From contig SZWC01009410.1 of the NCBI GenBank assembly GCA_023375785.1, forward strand, positions 37,159 to 90,891: a DNA stretch of 53,733 bases. The letters run 5' to 3'. The first letter of the stretch is position 1; each line of letters starts with the position of its first letter. The position numbers were made by a program, and so were the translations under genes. Shown here one piece after another: positions 44,316 to 53,733 of the stretch. The DNA is from Penium margaritaceum. Lineage: Eukaryota; Streptophyta; Zygnematophyceae; Desmidiales; Peniaceae. The notes below the pieces were generated by a model. The model was not told where the DNA came from, ran no database searches, and was given only the letters and a program-made list of their open reading frames with translations.

Positions 44316-45620
44316 TTGCATCACACCACTACCCACCTTGCAACTATGATTTATAGTGGCAAGAGCAAGGCATGCCTTGTCTTCATCTTCACCCCGCCAA
44401 AGCTATGCATCATCCACGTGCAACCTTGGGAGAACAGAGGGAATGGTTACCCCCGTCGACATGGAAGCGCTCACGGAGCACATTCTTGTGTTCGCCACAC
44501 TGGCATCTACCTTGTTTCAAGCTGCCTCATTGTACGCGTCAATTACACAGAGAGGCTTATGCTTAAGCGCTCCCCAACCACTAGGCTAATGCACTATAGG
44601 TGTACCATGTTTGAGGGATCAATCCTTGTCCGTATCATCTGTGAGGCGGGTTTGACTCCGACGAGACACATCACCGTACAACAGTACGTGGCGATGTTCC
44701 TTGCTCACATGGTCTTCGACAATGGATAACGTCATCGAGTGGAGATGTTTCAACACTCCAAGGAAACGGTTGGTTGACACTTTTGATGTGTGATGTGTCG
44801 TGTCTTGGAGATTACTTCTACTGCAATCCATCTATCACATGGGGAACACGTGTCCCCCAAGATATCGGATTTCTGGAGGTTCATGCCCTGGTTTAAAGAC
44901 TGTGTGGGAGCGGTTGTTGGGATCCAAATCCGGGCTTGGGTTCCTACTAAGTGCGAAGGCCCGTATTGAAACCCTAAGGGTGTTAAGTCACAAATTGTAT
45001 TAGTTACCGTTAGCGTTGATGACATCATGGCTTGGGTCCATGCTGGCCGGATGGGCAGTGCTTACGATGCTCTTGTTTACCAAGGTGTATGCTTCCAAGG
45101 GTTCCAGGTTCCAGGAGGAGAGTTATACCTGATTGATGAAGGCTATTCGTTAACCCAACAGCTGCTCACACCTTACCAAGGCGTGCGCTCCCACTTACGC
45201 AAAGATGGTGACAAGGCCCTGGAACTGTAGACGACCGAAGAGTTGTTCAACATGCACCCCTTGGCCCTAAGCATGAGAGTTGAAGATGTTGACCAATTGA
45301 TGCAAAATTTTGCAGTTGTCTCTGACATGGAGGGATTGTCATTTGAGGTGCAACGGGATGTTTTCACTACATGTTGTGTGCTACACTACATGTTCATTGC
45401 ATGCAGCAATGCATGTGCACATTACAATTGGGATTTTTTTATGAACATGGAAGAAGCCAGTGCCATGTAAGCTAATGATGACGAATATGATGATGCAGAT
45501 GCACCTTTAGAGGTGAGGGCGTTCAGGGACAGGCTTGCTCGTGCTATGTTCATTGCACGTTTTATTGATAGAGTTGCACGTAGACGAGGAAGGGCATGCA
45601 AAGATGATTATTGTACGTAG
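44316..45620 (+). pseudogene. PIF/Harbinger DDE transposase pseudogene, copy 2
   Basis: Same family motifs and frame as 23527-24798, but less decayed. The codon before FKDC is TGG (Trp) where copy 1 has TAG. The C-terminus reads RFIDRVARRRGRACKDDYC to a stop at 45620, where copy 1 stops earlier. The first catalytic Asp codon is GTT (Val, 44916-44918), unlike Ala in copy 1, so both copies are catalytically dead. Stops remain near 44727, after the HSKETV motif (two), and at the expected Arg, Gln and Gln codons further on. Confidence 0.85.
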
Positions 45621-46399
45621 ATGATGTACCTACTTCACAGTTTGATAGTGTGCATTTTGTCCCTACATCCTACTTATTCTGTCACATATAAACTAAAACT
45701 CACATGGTCCAATCCTTCCACAATGCTTACATGAAGAGCCATGGAATGGGGTTGAAGGAAATTGCATTCATATTATCAGCCAAAATATGGCAACATTTGT
45801 CACTCAGGCTCTAACGGAGTTGTCTCTACTACTATCTTGCGTGCACAGTAACCCTTATTGTATGCACTCCTTGTGGCCATGCTCAGATGTGCATTGGGAT
45901 AATAGCTACACCGGGTGAAGTCCTTGACTATGAAACCCACAAAACAAGGAGAAAATCCTAACATGAGGAGCACGTAGCTTTTGCGGTGCAGACGTAAATC
46001 CGTCAACATGCCACACAAAACAAAAAAAATGAAAAATAAATGGACAATAGCATCATGCATAACAAGAATGTAGTGGTGAAGGAAATGAAGGCATCGGCAA
46101 TGGAAAAGCATGGTTCTTGTGATTACTTTAATTATGTGATTGCTGGTTTGAGTGGAGGGTGTGGCTGCAGGGCAGCTGGGTAAGTCGACTTGAGAGGCTC
46201 CCATATTTAGGACTGAGGGCGAGAATTCTACAAGGCGTGGAGCACTCGAGGCAATGCCAATGGGGTGAGGAGCCACCCTATGCGGATTGGAGGGGCTTGC
46301 GAACAAGGGTAGATGGGAGGGGATCTCAATACAGACCTGCTTCAAGACAGAGAAGAAGTAGTTTTGAGTATGTGCAACTTACGCACAGACTGACTACGA
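45621..46399. other. Spacer with a minus frame of unknown meaning, copy 2
   Basis: Minus 46345-45800 (181 codons) corresponds to the 200-codon frame of copy 1, with a short in-frame deletion and an earlier stop after PLEPE. No domain is recognised. Confidence 0.3.
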
Positions 46400-47625
46400 C
46401 TTTGGAGTAATCCCACCCGTCGTATTTTGGCGTCCAGATCGAACGGCAGACACCCTTGTCATTGCAAAATCGATTTCACGACAAGCAAAGCAGGGTGTTC
46501 CGGCGAAGCATGCGCATGCTTCTCGCCAACACGATTTGGTGTGGTCACACGAGTGCTGGCGATAACTTTGGGCCCATTTCGCGGCAGATTTAAAAAAATG
46601 TAAAATAGCTTTCAGCAGAAAGCCAACAGGGGATTGGTGGAAGAATGGACCGAAACATGAGAACCATGTGCGACATGTTTTAAATCGTCGCCAAACGGCT
46701 TCGCTCCCGTTTTTTGGAGGTTACCAGGCGCGCCAATCGTCTTTCACTTAGCTGAGTTGTGGTACGTTGTAAAGGAAGTGGATGCAGTTTCCGGAAATCC
46801 GCGATGAAGAAGTTGGCTGTACGCGGTAGCAGTTCGGGGCCCGGGAGAACGAGAACGAGGACAAATGGAGCCACATGGGTCGGGCCAGCGAATCTGAGGG
46901 GGTTCGTGGTTGGCTTGAATGGAACCATTCCGCGGTTTGACGCAGTTGAACCGGATAGAGTACACATGTCCATCGATGTTGCTGTCCTGATTCGGTTCGT
47001 GCGAATCTCCATCGGTAATTGCGGCGCTTGACGGCAGGTCGTTCAGTTGTCCTCCTGTCTCCCTAACGACGCCCGTAGCTGTTCACGCTGCTTTTGCTGC
47101 CTACTCTGATCCATTGCTGGATTTTCTCTGTTGTACTTGTGCGCCAGCAGGCCAGAATCCATGCCAGCCACCCGCCGCAGCCGGAGATTAGCCGGCAAGC
47201 CGAGCAAGCATGTCGTACGAGCATGGAGGATCGAGCGTTCACAGATCGTTTCGAAATCTCCAGAACGTGTTCAAAATCGTATCCTAGTAGACATGGGAGG
47301 GCTCGCGAGGATTTTGGCCTGGCTGCCCCTGGTGCCCCAATATTGATATCGTTTGCCGCCCCAAACTCTGCCCAGTCTGTGGAGTCATCCAGCCGGTCCG
47401 AGAGCGTTTCAGTCAGCCAGCCGGTCCCTCGCACTCTACAGCCAATGTGCGCTTCTCTGTCGCAGCTGCTGGTGTCAAGGGTCCTCAGCAATTCATGTAC
47501 GGACGATGGCCCTCACCTCTGCTGCTGCTCGTGCTCTTGCTGGCCCACTGCAGCCACTTCTCGGGAGAATCGAATGCCAGGTGGTCCCAGCGCACACGCG
47601 GCATTGGAATGCGTTCTAAACCAAA
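46400..47625. other. GC-rich island, copy 2
   Basis: Counterpart of 25640-26870, including the 18-bp palindrome (46505-46522) and the MPATRRSRRLAGKPSK frame starting at 47159. In one stretch of about 300 bases I counted two differences between copies, among the lowest in the block. The 155-codon minus frame of copy 1 ends early here because of a TAA after RLATI. Confidence 0.5.
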
Positions 47626-50289
47626 CGATTGTGCGATATACCATACTGCAACTTGAGAGGTTAATCAATTATTTCTTCAGAGGCTCATTTGTATTTGTGT
47701 GGAATTGGCATTGCTTATTTTGTACTTGTGTGTAACGAGGGTTTGGCTCTCCTTGTATCCTTCATTTGTTCTGTGAGTCATGTTCAAGGCTTCACATTTC
47801 TTCGACCTCTACGCCTTGACTGCAGAGATTTGCGCAGTCTACACCGAGTAGCCTACAACATCGATCATGGACTGGTTGCTCACATGAGCGGCAAGTCCAT
47901 GCGTGTGACGTGACAATAACGTGGCAAGCTGTCTGGCGCCATCACTAGCACACATAGTAATGTTGATTTCAACAAGTTGAATTCAAAGAGTCAAATCCAT
48001 AGTCCGTTTGGACTTGAACAAAGCCAACTAGGAGTTTTTCTATGCTTGTACAGAGATCAATCCTCATATTTTGTAAGTGAATGGAATGAATATAGCCAAG
48101 AAACAATTCATTTATTAAATTAAATTAAAAATTATCAAAATTTCATGTGGCATTACGGTACTTGTAACAATGTTCCTTCTCGATCAGTTGCTTACAACCA
48201 AAGCAAAGCGAATTCTATTTGACGGAAATGAAGTTTATTGTAGCCAAATCGGGAAAAGGCATACATGGGATCCTCTACAACCAACCAAGAAAAGTGAACT
48301 AGAACTCAAAGATACATGTTTGTAGCTAACATGTGGACCAACACCAACATGTGTTTAAAAAGAAGAATGTCCTCAAACACCCATTCCATTAGCCTTGAAG
48401 GGAACCTCAAAAGCAACAAAACATCAGGAGCATATACACTCCTAGCATCCTAATTATACGAGTGAAAATTACACTCTTCATAGCCATCGTCGGATAAGAA
48501 CTCAAGTAATGCAACATGACCTCCCACATCGCACTAAGTTTTGTTGTCGCATGTAGCTCAAAGGTCCATCGCATGAACAAGCACTCACTTGCATCATTTC
48601 CTTCACCACCCACCATGAAAACGTTTTGTGATTCATGCATGAAGCTCTAAACACCAAAATAGGTCGTAGTAAAACTCCACAACCACTTTGACCTTCACAA
48701 GGTCTGGTAACCCATTACATGGAAATTCCCTCAATGGAATCAACTTGGACCTCACAAAGGAAGAATGAAGCATTTGAGGTTGTAAGCATTTCTGTAATGG
48801 CTAGGGTCACCACTCTTAAACGTCTCCAACCCTCCTCTCAACTTTCTTTAAGTGTCCCAAATGATGAAGATGCTCCAAAAACATGTGGCAGCACTCATAG
48901 TAATGAACAACGTAGAAAAACTATTTTTTTTCATTTAACTCCATACCAAGCCCTTCATTGTTCCAACAAGTATGAATTACTCACCACGTATACTTCTCCA
49001 TTGAACCCTTTTTCCCAGCCTCACATTTCTATCCTTTCACATGAAATCTTCCTTTACACATGCGTAGGAATTGCACACATGCCTAATTTGCTTGAACAAA
49101 TTGCCCATTCTATTAAATACAAGAAGATAAATTACCACATTTTTTTAGTCAACCGTGTTAAGTACATGCTCTTGCCAAAATGGATCAACACGGAAAGACC
49201 GACTCATGCCATGTTGTGAATATTGATGCCCATCGTGCCATTGATGATCATGAATATGTGTTGACCCATGCATTAAACCATGAGGCTAAGACAGGCACAT
49301 AAAAATACTAGAGTAAAACAAAAATGACTTCAGAAATAACGACATTAGAGTCACGACAACATTGTAAAGATTATGATAAAAACAATAATGACGACCAAAA
49401 TGACAATGTACAGAACAACGAAAACAACAATGTTGAGTTTATTTCTCCCACTCCTTCCATAATATGGAACCGTAGTGCTTTATTCACAAAAAAAAGCATG
49501 AACTTGCAAGCTTAGGTAGACTTCTAAGAATGAAAGAAGATAACCATGAACAACTAGTATCCTCTTTCCCAAGTAGACAAGATCTTTTTCCAAATCGAAG
49601 AGCAAATTCTTTCACCAACATGAAAATGTAGAGGATGTATGAGCACATATGTGGACTTGATAAGTGCATTGGATACACAATGTTTGGAACCTCTTATATG
49701 AAATTCAAGTTGATACTAATGTTTTTTTGACAAATAAGGAACACAACAAGATAGATAGAAATGATGAAAAGTATTTTTGTAGCATCTTCACAACAAGGTG
49801 GTCATGTCCACAAACATTTGGATCAAAATCATACTTTAAATACAAAATAGAAATACTCAAGTTTTCCTTCATTTTTCAGAATTGAATGGTTTTTGCAAAG
49901 ATGTAGAGCTGTAACCTTGTTTTTTATATGATAAAGATGTTCACCAAGATCATGAGGGGCATAGGGATGCACATGGATACACAATATTACAGATATGAGC
50001 ACTTTGTTCACACTCACCGAGGTATGGTAAGTCACACGCATTTTATACACATATAGATGGTTGTACAGGTATATCCATAGAAAGGTGACGAATAAGAAGG
50101 CTGTAAGGATTTTATGGAGCTTCATAATGTTAAAAAAATCATAAGCATGCTAATAATTTTTGGAACACCTAGTAAAAGAAAATTTTTTGAAAAATGTTTT
50201 TGGTCTTTTTACATGCTCTTTGGCGTATGCACAAGACACTTTGATTCATCTACGGGTCACTTTTACAAATACAAAAAATACTCAATTTG
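47626..50289. other. AT-rich spacer with a 166-codon plus frame (48719-49219)
   Basis: The frame 48719-49219 (starts MEIPSMESTWTSQRKNEAF, ends WINTERPTHAML) is intact here and frameshifted in copy 1. A short Asn/Asp-rich frame lies at 49324-49515. No known domain; A/T-rich composition and rare codons argue against confidence. The rest shows nothing recognisable. Confidence 0.35.
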
Positions 50290-51090
50290 CCGAGCCCCTT
50301 CCCCCTGGCACCCCCCCTTGTGTGTATAAGGCAATCGTATGAGGGGCTTTTCATTGTGGAAGTTGCAAAACATACACTAGTCTACGTCTCAGGTATTCTT
50401 AGAAAGTACTTCACATGGTTACACTTGTGTCTCTATACTATATTACCCCACATACACCGTCCATGAACTTGTTTCATGGAATCTTTCATTGTTTGGGAGG
50501 GGGGAAAGTGGGAACACAAGTGCATTGACATCACAGGGTCCACCCCTCCCATTGCATAAAGCGAGTGTACGAGGGGGTGTATGTGGTCGTAATTGTGAAA
50601 CATACATTAGCGTACGTATTAAAACTTCCTACAAAATCTCTCACGAGGCTGCAATACTCCTGTTTTACTCCCCCTACATACATCGTCTCAAATACTTTCT
50701 CATTTTGAGGAGGGGGTGAGTGACGGGTCCATTGACATTGCTTGGTTCCCCTTTTGGATTGCATAAGGGTAGTACATGTTTGTTTTCATGTGGTGGAAGT
50801 CAAGAAAGCTATAGTCATGTACATCTTGCAATTGCATTAAAAATATCTCACAAAAGTACACGAGTGTCACTTTTGAAGCCCCTACCATGTACACCATCTC
50901 ATACACTTGCCTTGTAAAACTTTCCTTTTTATTATGGGTGGAGATACGGGTCCGTTGACTTCACTTGGTCCCACCGCCCCCTCCCAAGTGTACGAGGCAA
51001 GTGTACGAGGGGTTGAATATGGCAGAAGTTGTAAAATGTGTACTTGTGTAAATCTTGTCAATGCCCTGATTTATGTGGGTGGGGTTGGAA
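50290..51090 (+). repeat. Four-unit tandem repeat, copy 2
   Basis: Counterpart of 29520-30320, with the same four units and spacing. Confidence 0.65.
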
Positions 51091-51094
51091 GATA

Positions 51095-51410
51095 GGTTTT
51101 GTAATTATTTGAGTATCTTGATTGTAAGTGATTTGAGTGGGGGAGTCCAAAACCCCCCTTGTTATGAAAGGGAAAAATTCTCGGCCTTGCCACCATGGAG
51201 ATTAGCAAGAGCCCCTACAAGCAAAAAAAAGACTCATAACCTAAGGGATGGGTTTGGGCAAGGTTTGACTATTCTAATACCAAGGTTGGGAGTGAGTTGA
51301 TTGGGGGGTTCGAAATCCCCCATACAATAGAAGGGATCTTGTTGGGCTGTGCTATCGAGGAGCGGATAAGGAGCTCGGGAAATGGAAAGAATGTAACCAT
51401 GCCATGAGCG
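51095..51410 (+). repeat. Dimeric T-arm-like repeat, copy 2
   Basis: Counterpart of 30325-30640. The B-box-like hairpin GGGGGGTTCGAAATCCCCC (from 51303) is unchanged. Confidence 0.45.
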
Positions 51411-51674
51411 TAATTAGGGGAGGTATTGTTTCTCATTAACTACCCTCACTATGAAGAGAACATGATTCATGTGAGAGAAAGACAAAAGGACATGAAATTG
51501 TTGCTAACATCACTACAAATATGACAAGTCACGCACTTAGGATCAATATAGGTAACAAAATATTTCACCATCTTTTTTCAAACATGTTTGATACGACATG
51601 GAAATGATTTATGGTGCCAAGACAGCCTTCTCCACTCCAACTCCAAGTGAGTAGAGGATAAAAAACTATTCTTC

Positions 51675-52157
51675 AGCCACCAGCCCTATGTTCCTTGCTC
51701 GCTTGTGTTCTTTACAACAAAAGACATCATTTTTGTAGTTTCCCATAGCGAGCCAACATCTCAAAGAATAGCAGACAACAACATTGGACACCTTAATGAC
51801 ATGTGGAGTCTTGAAGGAGCAACATGCAAACACCCAACCTCGGACCATATTACGAGGAGTGACTGGGAGTTGACAGAATGCATGAGAAAACTACACGCAT
51901 TAATTGAGGAGGTGCTCCAACTCTCCATTCTTTTTATGAAGGACATCACATGTTATGACAAACACGGAGAGACCTAAAAAAACGTTTCAGACCACCCGGA
52001 ATCCAAAATGAAGGAGGAGCCAATCTTCTTCTACCAAACAAAATTCTCCAACTTCATTGAGGTGCCTTACAACTCCGATGAGGAAGCAGACATCCCTCTC
52101 ATCAAACGGAGGCTCATGGAAACCAAAGAAATTACCAACTTCTTCACTTCCAAGTAA
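51675..52157 (+). pseudogene. Unrecognised reading frame upstream of an LTR, copy 2
   Basis: Better preserved than copy 1. It is open for 90 codons from 51705 through LHALIEEVLQLSILFMKDI, has one stop after KHGET, then continues in the same frame through KMKEEPIFFYQTKF and NFIEVPYNSDEEADIPL to TNFFTSK and a stop at 52157. No family recognised. It sits 50 bp before the polypurine tract and LTR. Confidence 0.45.
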
Positions 52158-52207
52158 TTTTGAGGTGATCTACGCTCATCTTTACTAGCCCACGTATGAA
52201 GGGGGAG

Positions 52208-53140
52208 TGTTGGAGTATAGTGATAAGTGCGCTAGATTTATGCTTTAACTTGGCGTAATGGTATTCTGATTCGGAGCCTTCTACAACAACTTATAAATTT
52301 GTTTTGTGGTTTATTGGGAAGATTTTCATGGGGATTTTCCCATTGTATTGGCCAAAGAATATCTGGTTTCTAGTCCAAGTTGTCATGTTCATGACTCGGA
52401 CATGTACAACTTGTTCAACATCGTGGAGGACAAACCTCGGCCACCTAGCCGAGGTTACTGTCCAACATTGGACAACTTGGAAACTGCCTCAGACAAGGCA
52501 ACATGGGGTAAGCAGTCCTACGATGCTGTTCTCCATCATTATATAAGTAGTAGCAAGGTTGCCTAACACATGCACAACCTTGTACAACAATGTCTGCATC
52601 ATCGGTTAGGCCTCCATTGTTAGAAGGCGCTTTACTACATCAACATCTGGGATTGTAGGGACCATTACCAATGATGCAACAGTGGGGACCATTATGACCA
52701 CTACAATTGGGATTGCCGGGAACGTCACATATGGTTCAAGCCAGGGTTGTAGTATAAAAGGAAGCCTTTAGCTGCCACTACAAGAACTCAACATTCTTGA
52801 CTACCTCAGCAACAAATACCACCACCACCCCTTCAAGTCAGCCTCATGACTTCGTGTTGAGATGTAGATCCACATAGAGTTCTCTTCCGTTGACCTAGTG
52901 AGCCTAATGGTTCTGCGAGCTTGGTTAGGAGGCGCCCGGACTCCTTGAAGGCCTGTGAATGTGCAGAACATGCCAAGACACTTACCACAAGGTTGGGAGC
53001 CTAGAAAGGCGTTGCGTCCAGCTTGGGGTAGGAATAAAGTTAGAGCACGTTGTTGTACATAAGCTATTGTGAGAATTTTACTCAGAATCTCTATACTTGT
53101 ACTTGTATTTTCATAATATAGTCAAATATCCCCCCCAACA
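52208..53140 (+). repeat. Candidate LTR, copy 2
   Basis: It begins TGTTGGAGTATA directly after AAGGGGGAG and can be ended at CCAACA (53135-53140), giving perfect 6-bp inverted ends. The TATA box of copy 1 is kept (TATAAAAG near 52753). Confidence 0.55.
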
Positions 53141-53280
53141 CCAAACAATTTATTCTTTTTGTTTTGTATCTTTTCTTACAATGTTTTCAAGTCTACTTGA
53201 GCAAGTCAAGGTTCTCGCACGATAGTAAGGCCTACTCAGCCTTTGTTGTGGTCGTGCAAAAGTCTAACAAAGGTCAATTT

Positions 53281-53733
53281 TAGCGTGGCAGTGCCACGTC
53301 GATCGGGCAAAGGAGCCACATTTTTGACTGGGGTCACCTGAACTATGGGTGGTCGGATGGGATGGCTTGAGGGTCGGAGACCCTCAAGCACCCTTGTTGT
53401 GGCCTAGTCGACAAAGGATTCCTTTGAATCTGCTTCATTGCTATTAGAGCTCTAGTGCTTGAATCCCACGTTGGGAGTACGGGAGATTCCAAGGTAGCTC
53501 TCACTCCTAGTGGAGGGAGTTTAGCATGGTAGTACCACGACGACCGGTCAAAGGAGCCGCGTGGCTTGATTGGTGTCAGTTGGGATTGTGGGCGGTTGGA
53601 CGGGATGGCTTGAGGGTCGGAGACCCTCAAGCACCTCGGGCTTGCCTTAGTCAGACAAAGATTCCGTCCAATTTGCTTCATCAAGATTGTGCAAAGCTTA
53701 AGCTTAAGTGATTTGGGCCATGTTTCATTGAAA
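53281..53733 (+). repeat. Tandem dimer with hairpins, copy 2 (runs to the window end)
   Basis: Counterpart of 32511-32963. Both perfect 11-bp hairpins (53365-53389 and 53608-53632) and the CGTGGCA/TGCCACG stem near 53284 are conserved. The window ends inside the second unit. Confidence 0.8.

Larger units (their letters stand above)
34710..53732. repeat. 19-kb duplicated block, copy 2
   Basis: Same content and order as 13935-32962. It begins with the base after the N, inside the copia RNase H, and runs to the end of the window; only the last base, 53733, differs from the expected continuation. Compared with copy 1 it has a 54-N gap (38680-38733), a deletion of roughly 45 bp near 39415, one of about 30 bp near 46290, one of 18 bp near 48765, and an insertion of about 23 bp near 50118. 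Confidence 0.97.

Overview
This is repeat-dominated nuclear DNA of a eukaryote, most likely a plant or other streptophyte. The reasons are two nested Ty3/gypsy chromovirus-type elements with chromodomains, one with an initiator-Met-type primer binding site; a Ty1/copia remnant; a PIF/Harbinger transposase; long AT-rich spacers; and no bacterial-style gene packing. I cannot name the species. No intact, confidently identified host gene is visible, and almost every recognisable protein is a decayed mobile-element remnant. The odd length, the microsatellite at base 1 and the single N at 34709 suggest that this is a whole draft scaffold.

Layout. 1-118 is a (TC)n/(AC)n microsatellite and 142-422 is a GC-rich dispersed repeat. 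About 560-13010 is an old minus-strand gypsy element. Its gag, RT, RNase H, integrase and chromodomain can still be followed, but it is split between RT and RNase H by about 8 kb of inserted DNA. That insert holds a second minus-strand gypsy element with both LTRs, PBS, PPT, gag, RT, RNase H, integrase and chromodomain (2992-8680), plus degenerate tandem repeats (8720-10080). A minus-strand copia remnant lies at 13565-14850.

From 13935 to about 32962 the sequence is a unit that recurs, about 1-4% diverged in the stretches I compared by eye, at 34710-53732. In order it contains: the end of the copia pol, an unassigned minus reading frame, a 3.6-kb two-module satellite array (16430-20035), spacer with a second copy of the GC-rich dispersed repeat, a PIF/Harbinger transposase pseudogene (23527-24798), a GC-rich island (25640-26870) with a possible exon, AT-rich spacer, a four-unit tandem repeat, a dimeric Pol-III-arm-like repeat, an unrecognised reading frame followed by a copia-style polypurine tract and LTR (31438-32370), and a tandem dimer with strong hairpins.

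The second block starts at the base after the lone N and runs to the last base of the window. I therefore think it is more likely an allelic contig joined by a scaffolder than a true tandem duplication. Between the blocks (32963-34708) lies unduplicated DNA ending in a very GC-rich segment.

The elements do not form a pathway. The window is a record of nested insertion, point-mutation decay and satellite growth. The most interesting items are the 19-kb repeat and its junction, the hairpin-rich satellite, the GC island, and the unrecognised frame upstream of an LTR.
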